DNA of 64,000 nt, taken from positions 5,805,001 to 5,869,000 of the forward strand of contig NC_067296.1 in the NCBI RefSeq assembly GCF_020740795.1, written 5' to 3'. The DNA is from Apus apus (lineage: Eukaryota > Chordata > Aves > Apodiformes > Apodidae). Shown here one piece after another: positions 1-12,860 of this stretch. The notes below the pieces were generated by a model. That model searched no databases. It saw nothing but the letters and a program-made list of their open reading frames with translations, and was not told where the DNA came from. How positions within the stretch are numbered: position 1 is the stretch's first letter; every line of letters begins with the position of its first letter. The translations under genes and the position numbers were made by a program.

Positions 1-2327
1 TGTTGAACAGTTTGCATCAGTCCTTAAACTTACGTAAATACTAAAATAAGGAAACCTGATGCTTCTTCCCAAGGTGGAAGAGACACCATACCCAAACCAC
101 AAAGTCATCTGTTAGCTGATTTCTCACAAAGCCTTTTGAAATTCTTTGCCGTATTCTACAGAAGAAGATCATTCCTACTTGCAGTTCCAGGATCAGCAAT
201 CTACTTTAATAATCTTGGCACAAGTGAAAAAAAACCTTTTTAGCAAGGCAGGGTACACAGTCTTTTGGGCCTCTCCAATCAGCCAACTGTTCATTAGAAA
301 GACAAAGCACTTCCTCCAATAAGATATACATTATTTATACACATTAATGCAACTTTACCAGACAGCAGTTTAAGTTGATGCATGGCACCAGTTGCCTTTT
401 CACACTAATTTATTATGGAGCAGGTAATTATTCAACATCCCCCTTCCTCACAGTCCAGGGAATTGAACAGTCTAATAAAAATGCAAAAAAGAGGAAAACA
501 TTAATTCAGATACATACACTAAGCAGCTATATTGGACTAAATGGCTGTGTCAGCTCTCACAGAGTACCCAGCACTAGAATACTGAAATAGAGTTTTGAAA
601 CAGATCTAAACTACCTTGCTCATGGCTTAAGCCAACTACTAGGTGTCAGAAATTGTCCTGAAGCTGTAGTCTTCCATGGACACCTTTTGAGCATCCTGTG
701 TCATCCTTCCAAAGCACTGGGTGCTGTGTACAGCCAGAGACAAACCAGTGGAGTCAGCAGACCAGAGGGCAGAGCACATTTAGAGCACTGATCTCTCCAC
801 ACCCCAAGAACATGGCTCTGAGAAGAAAAATTGTCCTATTAATGTCCTCGAACACGATCTGGCATGTTGGGACATCGTCTGTGGACACTGACACAAAGTC
901 TTTCTGCTAATTGTAAGCAACTGCCTGCCAAGGGACACAGTGGGTTTGACAGTTCCTGGGCCTGTGTTTGTCAGGACAGATGGGTAAGGGTACGGAGGCT
1001 GCTGAGAGCACAGCTAAGTCTGGAGTGGGCAAGGATACATATGCACAGATATATATTCACATGAGCAAACTGGGAAGTGGGTTACCTGCACAGACATGTG
1101 ATGCAGAACAAAGCAGCTACTTATGGAGCCTGATCATGGGTTAAACAGAGAGGGGATGGTGGGAGAAGGAAGAGAGGGAAGTTGATGCAGTGCAAAATCC
1201 AAGAGCACAAACACATCCTGTGTGCAGTGCTGTGTGTTGATGAGGACGGGCTAATTACCAAGTCTTCATCTGGAGTGACATCAGCCTGGCTGTGAATGCC
1301 ATGCCATTACTAAAAGAGGCAGAGAAGCCAAAGGGTAACACTACTAAAAGGTCCAGAATGTGACTGCTCCCCACAGACGAGCTGACAAGAGAATGACAGG
1401 ACTCCAATTACTGGTGAGAGCCAAGAGCCCACACAGGAGCAGAGGACACCCAGCCCTGAGCTCCCACCGTGCTTCAGACCTGCCACAACATGAGCCCTGG
1501 GACCTGTACTGGGCTGTTATGCTCAGCTCCTCCTTCCACTTCCACATCCATCTTTGAAGGAAATAAAAGAGAACTGTTTAGTAGCTCATGGCCTCCATCT
1601 CACCTGGCTGTGTGGCAGGTCATTGGAAGCCAATGCCACTGACAGACTTTCTCCCAGAAATAAAGCTTTTAAACTAGCATATCTGTCTCTGCAGTGGTAG
1701 GCTCCTGAGATACCAACATTATTTTCTTTGAGAAATGCCAGAAGCAAATTAAGGGAAGGGGGACAAGGACAGAGCATCTCATGACAGTTGGTTACTCAGG
1801 GTAAAGCCTCAGCACTGAACAGCTGCAATTAGAGCTGGTTGTAGCCAAAGGCTCAGTCCCATCCCTCTCCTCACTTCTCCTCAGCAATGCTTCTGTTACG
1901 AGAAGTTGTGTCTTTGTAAAAGCTGTCTGGTTTTGTCCACAGAGATCAGCTAGCCAAGACAAACCCTTAAGGGAAGCAATCCTATTTCAAATGTAAAGGC
2001 TGACATAAAATACTTGTTCAAAGGCTGGTCAAACACATCTATCAACAGGGAGTGGCAGCAGCACAACCAAACTGTTCAAGCAAGGCTGTACATGCAAAAC
2101 ACTAATTTTTAACCATTTGATTAAGAGCTGTATTTTTACTCAAGGGTTTGAGAACTATGTACAAGTGCTCAGCTGAAGACAAATGTCAGAGGTTTAAGTC
2201 TTCACCTGAAAGCCTCTTGCCCAGGGCTGCATATGCTGCTCGTTGATCCTCTGGCTGCAGACAACACTGACAGCAACAGCTTGTTCTACTATGCTGGGGG
2301 GTTCTACTATCTCGTTCAGAAGGACAG

Positions 2328-2547
2328 AGAATCACAGAATGGTTTGGGTTGGAAGGGATCTTCAAGATCACCCAGTCCCAACCCCCTGCATGGCAGGAAC
2401 ACCTCCCACCAGCCCAGGTTGCTCCAAGCCCCATCCAACCTGCCCTTCAACACTGCCAGGGATGGGGCAGCCACAGCTTCTCTGGGCAACCTGGGTCAGT
2501 GCCTCCCCACCCTCATAGTGAGAATTTCTTCCTAATATCCACCTACG
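2328..2547 (-). repeat. CR1 LINE 3' fragment
   Basis: Begins atcacagaatggtttgggtt, the complement of the avian CR1 3' tail. It continues through ccaaccccctgcatgg and 'gccagggatggggcagccac' to 'gaatttcttcctaatatcc'. The copy is in minus orientation with its 3' end at left and is 5'-truncated after about 220 bp, the usual CR1 outcome. Confidence 0.93.
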
Positions 2548-5500
2548 TCCTTCAGAAGGACATAAACTATGGCCTTTCCATGCATAAGCAGTAATGATGG
2601 GCAAAGGAGGAACAGATCGTTTCATACAGTTCCTTCCTCAAAGAGATGATGTGTAAGCTCCTCATCACATCCCTTTGCCAGCACTTCAGACAGACTGGTG
2701 GATAACTACTCCACTGAACAACACTCACCTCAGCAAACTGCTTCTGAGTTACTGTCCTTTCAAATCAGCGTTTTAAAAATAGAGGGAAAAATATCACTTC
2801 CATTTGTTATAGCCAGGACAAGTGTCACTGCAACATGATATTCTACAGAATGTCAATTAATCTGAGCAGCAAAAGGAGAAAAAGTAAAAGCTCTCTGCAG
2901 ACACCTCAGACACAGCCACAGGTTTGATATTCAAGGGCACACCATGGTCTGAAATGTATACCTATGCAGCTCTGTCCTGTGCAAGAGGCTGCCTAAAAAC
3001 CTGCCATGGTGTTTTTAAACAGAGCACACCAGATTTCTGTTTCACACCAGATCTTCTGTAAAACTCAAAGTCTAGAAAATTAGCTCAGCCCTTTCCCCAT
3101 CCCCAAGAAAACCAAAGAAAAAACCTGAAGAGTGAATAAGTTTTGAATCAGAAGCCCATGCAGTTCTCTTGGTATACATAGTCCTTACACTCAAGCCTGT
3201 TTTTCCTACAGCAGAGTCTGTAACCTGACCAGTCAGGACCTAGAATACTCCTCTGGGCCCTCACAGGCCCTTCAGCAGCACAAGGTCACCACTGACTTGG
3301 ACCGCTCTGCACTACTGGCAAACATGAGGTCGTTCAGTAATCCTTGAGTCACTTCACCTCTCACCTTTATTTGCTTCTCTACCAAAACCACTACCAGCAA
3401 AATCCCCTTGCTGCTTGAATGACAAGCATCAAGTAGAAACGAGCTGTTTCCCAGCAGCTTTCACACATTTACCCCTTAACAAAGACTTTCAACACAACAG
3501 TAACTCACCAGCTGCACAGGAATAAAAATAAAATAAAATACTGTTTTGGAAAACATGTTCCTCTGGCAACTTTCTTTTTACTTCCTGACATTGAATCTGC
3601 TCCCTATGTTTAGCACAAGCCTTTTCTTTGCATCTTTGCAATGTTTCAGATTATCTGGCCTTTGTTTTTCAATGCTGCCTTAGAAGTCCTGAAAGCTTGT
3701 ATGAAACATGAACCCTTCATCTCCAGGGAGGGGATGCAGCTCCTCAGATGTGCAGACAGACCCTGACGTCTGGAACAAAACATGAATATATATGACATTG
3801 GTAGGATGGGGTTTTTCCTCACGGTGGAAGCACTGCAACAGTTTTGCAGAAGGAAGAACTTTCCAAGCCTTGATACTACAGCAAATCGTACAAATAAAAT
3901 TAGGAAGTTGTTCTCTGCTTCCCATAGCCCTCTAGTCCTACCACTCCACCGGAATTCCTGCCAGTCTCAACACTTGTCTTCCACATACTCACACCAAGTC
4001 TTTGCTGAGTATCCTCCCACCTTTACCACCCATAGCCTGGGGCTGTTTAGGGAGGAAGGAGCCAGATGCAGGGCTGGCTCTGCCTTTCACCCAGCTACCC
4101 CAGGTGGCATTTACTGCTCAACACAACTCCATGTCAAAATGTTCATTTTTAAATAGCCCTTTAGAAAAAAACTGGCTTTAGCAATTATCACTTCATAAGG
4201 GGCAGTGGGAGTTTGAAGACTAAAATACAGAAGTAGTAAAATTGCAGCTTCCCACGCTACACAGGGAAATAAATTCTTAGTGGAAAAGATATGAGCTAGG
4301 TGGGAACTAAAGAGAAAACCAACAAGTTAATTGTCCATTTAGCACAGCTTTTATTGTTTTATCTTCAAATTTTGCCTAGTTTTACACTGCAATCTAACAG
4401 TTCTTGACTGTATATGCCCAGTGATCAAAGTCTTCCAGTGAAACTCAAAACATCTTGAATCACAGTAACGGAGAGAGCACAACTCATTTTCTTTTGTGTG
4501 TTTAGACAGGCAAAATCCAAACATGGCTTGAAAAGGGTTTTTAAACAAAATTAATTACTCAAGCTACACTAAACATTAAATGTCAAATAGGAATTATTTG
4601 CTGCTGGAGATAATGAAAAATATTACCACTATAACATAGTAGCAATGGGCTACTTTGGAAAAAGAGAAGAAAAAAAGAGAACAAGCAGCCAGGACTACAA
4701 TTGCACAGAAGCACATCTGAGCCCCTCCCAGGAGGCTACTGATTATCACACACTTGACACCAGAAGAGCCTTCGTATTAGAGCTAAGTAGAAAAGAATTC
4801 CTACAAATAGTCTATTAAGTGTTCAGGTGTCCTTTGGGAGGGAGGCTCTGCACAGAAGAGACTAATTAAGCTCTTGCTTCACTTGACCTTGGCTATCAGC
4901 AATGCTATCGAGATGCTTCCTTTCCAATAAACCCAAGGGCATGCTCGTCCTTCCTCTCCAGGATCCTGCAGCTCAGTCTGATGTGTATTGAACTGTTCTT
5001 CTATCACCTCCTCAAGCAGGGTTTTATTTTTGGGAGGCAATCACCCTTTGGATGATGCCTCTTGCTGCAACTATTTGTAGCAACCACCTCAGAGCATAAT
5101 TGGGGCTGCAGCATGAGTGCTACAGAAGACCACGAGCTCGGGAGAGGTGCTGGATCTCAAGGATTCATGAATGTGAGCTCTGACAAGTGTAAGAACTGAG
5201 ATGATTCTGGACTTAGCCTTGAAAGGCTGGTTAAACATTGCATCAACACTCATATCAAATATACTCTGAGGGAACAGATTACTGAATAGTACTATGCTTT
5301 TTTTTTTTTTTTCTTTAAACCAGCAAAAAAAGCATTCAATTTCTCTGGCCAAAATTAAATGTAGAGGGTGATTTCTCACGCTAAGCAGAGCTCCAGACTT
5401 TAGGTCTTGAAAATGGTGATATAAATTGGTGTTGGAATAGCATGCCATTTTTTTCCTTAGCATTTTTCCTGAAATGCTGGCTCGACACCATTTGGCATAC

Positions 5501-8363
5501 TTTCAACCACTGATCTAAAAATTAAGTGCCTTGTTCTCATTTATGTTTCTAGCATAAGGAGGCCTTGATGTAATGTATGAGCAGGCATTAACTATTTATC
5601 CACTGTAAGTTGTCCCATGCAAGGGACACAAGAACCTAAGAACCCACAGGCATTTACCACCCACTTTTCATCATGATTGTCAGGTTTTCTGACTTCACAA
5701 ATCTGTCAAACAGCCACAGTACTGAGGGGCTAGAGTAAATCAGAACAAACCCCAGTGCCTACACAAACATTCATTACCTTTGATTTCCCCCTCTTTTAGC
5801 ATCACCATGTCAGTGAAGTTTCTCACTGTTATGCAAGCAATGGATGAAATGCGTTCACTGTGGGATTTCATGCAAGATTAAAAATACAGATATTAATCTT
5901 TCAGAGGATTTGAGAAATAAGTCTCAGCAGCACAAGCTTCTGCTTTTAATGCATCTTAATTATTTAGGCAATGTACTAGCAAAACACGTCATGAGCTGCA
6001 GCATCCAGCACAAGCCCAAACAGCACTGTGGCTAGAACTTCCCAAAGAAAAGTGAATGGGATCTGTGAGGAGGGCACACCTGGAGACAGCTGGTTCAGAC
6101 CATCTCATCTGGGCAGCAGATGACTTCCCACAAAGAAGTGACACTCAGCTTTCTACTAGATATGCTTTAGAGGCCAAGTCAACTTGAGTCAGTGCAAGTC
6201 AAGCAGCTGAAAACAGTTAAATTAGTACAATCACATCACTACTTTTTGTGGAGGATAGACAGAAACCCACTCTCAGCATCTGATCTCTAGATGAACTGGA
6301 AACAAGTATTTAAGAGAGAGTTAGAGGAGATCCAGGCTTTCTCAGATGATGTGTTTGGGCTGGCTCTGACTTACTTTGCACAAATGGGGAGGTTTCATGG
6401 CTACTGAAAGTGAAGCTTCACTGCCACAATTCCAGTAAGGATGCTAGTTATTTTCTATGTAGTTCTGCTTATTTGATTAAAATAAAGGTGCACGACAGCA
6501 GACCACTCTATCTGTACTGCTACAGAATTCCTGGAAGGCAAGGTGTGCCATTCTCCTTCCTGCCCTCCACTTTGTGAAGATCATGTCTGAGCTGGAAACT
6601 GCCCTCTGTCCTTCACCTGCAGGAAGGACTGCAGCCAAGACCTCTCTTTTCAGCTTAGCATCTGGCTATCTTAGCAAAGCCTCTCTCAAGCTGCCCCAGG
6701 ACCTGCTGGCTCCTTGGGAAGCTCTCCAGGTGATGCTGCTCACAGCATCAGCACCACTTCACTGCTGCAGCCTCACCCAGCGGTGGCTGCCGAGGCCACT
6801 GCTCTTCTCTAGCTAAACCCACGGTTGTAGGTACTCAACTGCCTCTTATTTGAGGGTAAATTTACACCCAAAATGTCTGATCCTACTGGTTCAGCAAGGA
6901 ACTGCCCTCAAGGGTATTTTAACTAGCCCATTCCTGTGACTGCTACAGAGAGACACAAGCAAATGTGCTTTAGACACACAACCGCTAAGAGACATCTCTG
7001 CTGTACTTTCTTACACTGCCCACAGTGTGGAAGTTCTCCATTTCTTAAAAGCCTGTAAGGGCCAGGGGGGAGTTCTGCTGTTTGCAAGGTATGAGAAGAT
7101 TCCCGATACAGAAACCAATTTCAGAGGATTAGAGCAAGCATCCAGATCTCCCTGGCTACTCTGTCTACCAGACAGAACTAGGCAGTGATTACAGATTGGT
7201 TACCCACAGAGCAGAGAAGATTGCAGGACTGTGGGAGCACCATAGCCTGCATCAATAACCCTGGCATCCCTGAGCTGCTCTTAGCCAAGAATTGCACTTT
7301 ATCAATCCTTCCTTTAATCCCAAACAGGCTCAAGAAAGTTTTGGTGCTACAGCCAGCACCACCATATAAACTCTGCACACTGCTATTACCCTCAGCATTG
7401 TACAGGGCTTAATATTAAAGGAAGAAAATCCATCCAAAGCTCTACTGAGTGATATGAGTGGCCATAAAAATAAAAGGCTTTTCTTCGAGAGCAATGCATT
7501 TTCATCTTCTGAGCTTCAAGATTAAATTTCCTTTTTTGGCCTTAGTATCAATTACGAGTATGAATAATGTTATTCACTTGCAAAATCATCTCAAGTACCA
7601 TGTACACCTAATCTAAACAAGGCAAATGACAAATTGTGTCAGTGTTATTCTGCAGCACTTCAAGAAGTCCAAACCTTAAAATCCTTTAGGACTTAAAAAG
7701 TGGCTGACTAATCCTGTAACCACAAAGACAAGTTATCTCACTGTTTTTTCTTCAGTAACTGAATTAGAAACCAAGCTGAAAGGTCAGCCTGTCTGGACAA
7801 GAAAAAAACAGAAAAAAAAAACAACAAACCAAAAACAAACTGAAGAGCAGAAAAGGAACATCATTTGCTTATAAAAAATTCTTGCCAGAGATTCGATTAA
7901 GGAGAAACACAGCAGAGGGTTTTTTTTTTACTTCTCTAAGTGATTATGCTTTAATTTTCTTAAGTAAGAGGACTAAAATAACTCTGGACACGCTAAAATA
8001 AATCATGTCATTGGGCTCTGAAGATCTGCCTAGCTGCACAAATCAACTGTAAAGCACACAGCTGACCAACTTGGAGGTTTTTTCTCAAGGAAAGCAATCT
8101 GTCAGAAAATGCTGGTTCCTTTAAACCAAATAAAAATTACTACTTAGATTTAACCAAGTTCTGCCAGGAAGGGCATGTGGATCTGTAACGAATCTTCCTT
8201 CCAACCCACCATACCCTTGTCTCCTCTCTCCCTTCTTCCTAAGGGCTTTGCTCACTTAAGGATTAACTTATCCAGCATAAAGCATAACTCCTGAAGAAGT
8301 ACAAGTAAGAATATCCGAAGTAAGAGTCATTCCTTCCTACAATATTGCTCAGTGTACTCTTAT

Positions 8364-8522
8364 CATGAAACACAAAGGTTGGAAGGGACCTTAAAGATCA
8401 TCTAGTTCCAAACCCCCCTGCCATAAGCAGGGAACCCCACCACTAGACCAGGTTGCACAAAACTTCATCCAACCTGGCCTTAAAAACCTCCAGGGATGGA
8501 GCATCAACAACCTCCCTGGGCA
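8364..8522 (-). repeat. CR1 LINE 3' fragment, short
   Basis: Starts with the degraded tail 'catgaaacacaaaggttgg', then 'aagggaccttaaagatcatc', and reaches 'catcaacaacctccctgggc'. Minus orientation, about 160 bp. Confidence 0.9.
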
Positions 8523-10952
8523 AAAACAAGTTACAAATAGCAACCAATTAGTTATCACTAAATCAGTATGTGAATACAACCTTCATCAATAATGGGGAGT
8601 GAAAAGTTTGCTACTGGTAAGTTAGCATTGTTAACTTACCTGAAGACTTCACACAATTAAATCCATAATACACAACGAAGGCTTAAGACACAAAGTTTCA
8701 GTTTCAGGGGCTTAAGACTCCGTCCCCTTCCCTGTATGAGCAAGACCTCAAACATGCCTCACACATGATGGGACTCCCCTCTGCAAAGTCTCCTGGTGAG
8801 GCAAGCAGGGAGACACCCAGTAATTACACGCACCAAATAGCACCAGCAATAAGCAACATCTAGATTTTCTGCAGCTCTTACAGTCACACAAGAAGAGAGT
8901 GCACAAAGGCAAATGCACCAGGGCCAGAAGTCAGAGCTGAGATAACTTTGCTCCTCCACAGGCACTTTTCTGGATAATACCCTGCTCACTGGAAAGTCTT
9001 CACAGAGGCTGGATGGAGACTTTACCTCCAGGCTTTTTCCTTGTGGTCCAGAGACTCCATCCCCCAAGAGGCAATCCAGAGCAGCTATAGTGGGTTCCTG
9101 AGTCCCCAAAAGGAGCCCTTTTTACTACAGATCAAAAAAACCTGGACAAGTTTGTCTTTTTAAGCTACATTACCCTTTACAAACATTTGTACTGACAGAT
9201 GAGCTGCAAGAAGACAGAAGCATTTCAAAGAGATCTCGTTTGACCAGCAGTTCTTTCTTTAAGGGAGGTGCTGTGCCAAGAACACACCCAGCCTTGAAAA
9301 CAAATCTCAAGGTGTAACAAGACTCAAACAGGTTTTCTAAAGAATTCAGTATGCTCAGAGATTCTTCCAGCATCACATCTTCAATTATTAATTCCTCTTC
9401 CCTCTCTCCCAAAGCAGAAACGCACGTTGCAGCCTGACCTTAAACACAGTGGCAGCAGAACAAATCCCATGATCAAAGGCCCTGGATAAAGTTCTGTTAG
9501 TTATTTAGCTCATCCACAAAACTTTCAGTCAACGTCTCGGCTGATTAAATGCTATAGTAGGAAAGGGGCCTCCAAGATAGTCCAGGATGTAAAATTTACA
9601 AGTCTGAATGCCCTCATATAAAGTTGATTTCAGGTTACATTGCTTCAGTTCCCATTACTAGCTATGACTTCAGCAATTCAACACAACAGCAGCTCGTTTT
9701 ACTTCCCCCTCACCACAAGTTTCATTTAAAAGCCTGATGTCACAGAAAGCCTGCTATATAGGGAAATATAGCCCAAAATGAAGTTTTGACAGCACCTTGT
9801 GGCAGTAAGTGCTTTGCAATCAATGTCAGTGTGCACCAAAGTGAAAGCAGGTGGTGAGCAATGACCCTGTTACCAAATGGAAGGAAGCAGAAATCTATTC
9901 TCTTTCATAATAGATAAAAAAAAAAGTCAAGCCACTTGAAGTACCTTTTTCCAATTTCAAATGTTGCTAACAAATTTCAAAACCAAATGTGGTATCTTCT
10001 GGGTTGTGTTTTTTTGTGTGGTTTTTTTTTTTGTTGCTATAAAAGCAACTCAGAAAGGTTTATAAAACCTACATAGGTGGAGCTTGCTGTAAATCACACT
10101 GGTGGTTTGAGGCAGCCATGAATGCAGTGAGGATTGTAGTGAGGTTCAGTGTCTTTGTTGTGCAAACGTTACGGAAGATTCAAGATCACTTAACAAACAA
10201 TCAAAGTGACAAGCAAGCTGTTTCTGGGCTTATTTTTAAGACGACTGTATGTTTGATTACAAGGTGACAACATGAGCCATTTTTCCTTAATAAAGATGTC
10301 AAAAGTTGGAAGTGCTTGCTAGGAAGAACATACTAAATCTGCTGAAAAGATCTGCTAGAGCTTGAAACCAACACAAACTATTCACAGAGCTTTAAAAATT
10401 CTTGGCAGATGGCTGAAGGAAAAAAAGGAAATCCATTTAAGGGACATCAATGTTATGAATCAATGCAGGTGACATTTAAAACCAATGCATAAAACATCAC
10501 AAAAACCTGTCTCTTTTTATATATCATACTTCAAAGTGGAAATTACAGCTAGGTACTTCAATGTCTCTCAATTAGCAGAAGATACCATGGAGGTATGATT
10601 TCAGGTTTGGGAATTAATAGCTGTCTATTCTAGACTGTCTTCTGTTGTCATAAAATAATTCATTTTATTAGAGTATATTGGTTTTTTTCTTTTTCTCCAA
10701 ACCCAGGATGGTCAATGTTCTCCCATCAAATGAAAGCTTTATTTTAGAGGCAGCACAGCACAAAGAAATTCACTTGTTTCCCAGCTAGGAACCAACTCCA
10801 GTTCCATAGGACCTGAACAGGGATATCCATCAGCCATCCCAGACCTGGCTTTATCTCTCAGATTGATGAATGCCCTAGAAAATAAGTTCACTTTACAATC
10901 AAAATAAGACTATTGGAAGAAACAAGTGCCTGAGAAGTAATTTTTATTCCAG

Positions 10953-11058
10953 CCACCACCAGGAAAAAGAGGAGTTCATGATAGATGAAGGGAAGAAACT
11001 TTTGGACAGAGAACCCCCTGAAGATGCACTCAAAGTGTTTGGTTTAGATTTGAAAAAA
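10953..11058 (+). pseudogene. Exon-like open segment of unknown origin
   Basis: After a splice-acceptor-like string (tttttattccag) an open plus-strand frame reads HHQEKEEFMIDEGKKLLDRE and continues PPEDALKVFGLDLKKK. It then dissolves into A-rich, low-complexity sequence (aaaaaaaaagctattaaaaa). The charged, helix-like composition is unlike the surrounding intron DNA. There is no obvious donor. It could be a decayed processed-pseudogene fragment ending in an A tract, a cryptic exon, or chance. I do not recognise the protein. Confidence 0.25.
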
Positions 11059-12627
11059 AAAGCTATTAAAAAAGGCTCTACTTTAACCAAACATTTTTTT
11101 TTCCTTCTATGTAAAACTATACTTCTTAAAATTAATTTCTGGATTTTTCCATTTCATCACACAAGAGTCAGAGATACTTGCTGCCTTAGAAAAGAAAGAA
11201 CGTTATGCAGGTTTTACAATCATTCGGTAGAAGTCTCAAGATTATCTGAATCTCAAATAATCCCATGTAAATGTCCTGCAAATGTGCACATGCTAATAAA
11301 GCTTTTTTTGCTGCTGTCCCGGCAGCAAAAGATAAACTCTCTGGAGTCTTCGTGACCAGCTCAGATTATTCACTTGAGTGTTTTGGACGGGAGAAAAGGA
11401 GGAACAGAAAGATGAATGCAGAGGCCTGCATCTGACACCTTCACCAAGCTGCTTAAAAGACAGAAGTAAAAAGAAGATAAAGCTCAGAGGGTCACAGTAG
11501 TATCAGGAAACACTATAAAATGATAAACTAAAAAAATAAATAAATCACACAACAGCAGCTTACCAATATGAGTACTTCTGGCACCTGCCTCATCCCTGTA
11601 TCCTCAGCATGCCTTCTTCCTACTGCTAGAAAAGACTCAAAGACCAGTTCCAACAAAAGTAGAGCCAATTATTTAGCCTGCCATCCCTTCAAAGCCTGCA
11701 ACAGTACAGAAAATACTCCCAAGTTTTTAATTGACTGAACTTTTAGAAGGACAAAAGGAGGGAAAGCAATAAAGCATCAATATTAGATTGCTAATAAATG
11801 CTATCCAAATGAATGTTCAAGAGAAACCAGAGACATGGAATGTTCCAGGTACCAGACAACAAGCTGTTCACAAGACAAATGACACCTTCAGAGACAGAAT
11901 ACAATAAACTAGAGACTCTGATCATTGGAAGGCAGAATGTGTTTACTGTTATTGATAAGCAATAAATCACCTGCCCTCTAACAGTTCCTCCCTATAAATC
12001 ACTTCCAATGAAAGAAACAGATGGTTCCAGTCTGCAGCCATTCTTCACCACAGTCCTGAGCTGGGAGAAGAAATATACTGTACTGAGGGATATCTATTTT
12101 TACCTGAAGTGGGTAGGGGAAGCAGCAGGGTGATGCAAGACAACCCTGTGCCCCCTGAGGTACCAGCTGCATCTTGTGCAGATTCATGCCCAGGCTGAGC
12201 AGGGCACAGAGCTGTAGTATCTGCCACTGCACCCCCTGGTTTGCACTCCAGCCTGCAGTAACCCCTCCTGCTGGCATTCCTGCTGCCTGGGCCACAACTG
12301 ATATGCCTAAGTAGCCTCTGATCTGCTGGCACAGTCAGGCTGGTGTCTACCACTAGGCTCAAAAATACAATATGATCCTAATGCAATTTCACTTGCTTGG
12401 AAAGAATGAAGCTTTCTAAAAACTTCTTGATAAGAACTTGCAAATCCTCCTGTCACACCAACACCTAATCTGTCTAAAGAGAAGGAAAAGGATTCACATG
12501 CATCACTTCACTGCAAACCAACAGCAATTTGTCCAACTGAACAAGCTTAAGACACCACTAGATGACTACACTGTCTTTCTCTGCTGGTAAAGATACCAGA
12601 AGTGGTTAAATTATGTGTCATACAATC

Positions 12628-12860
12628 AATCATACAATCACAGAACGTGTAGGGTTGGAAGGGACCTTTAAAGGTCATCTAGTCCAGCCCCCCTGCAGTG
12701 CACAGGGACCTTTTGACTAGACGAGGTTGCTCAGCCTCATCAAGCCTGACCTTGAATGTTTCCAGGGATGGAGCCTCCTCCATCTCTCTGGGCAACATGT
12801 TACAGTGCTTCACCACCCTCATATTAAAGAACTTCTTCCCGATATCCAGGATTTATTTAA
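12628..12860 (-). repeat. CR1 LINE 3' fragment
   Basis: The tail contains tandem 8-mers (atcatacaatcacaga), typical of the CR1 terminus, followed by 'gggttggaagggaccttta' and 'agcctcctccatctctctgg' and ending near 'aacttcttcccgatatccag'. Minus orientation. Confidence 0.92.

Noticed and set aside
2233-2625. Cluster of open frames on both strands
   Set aside because: They translate the CR1 tail in several frames; the 3' end of CR1 here does not carry intact reverse transcriptase.
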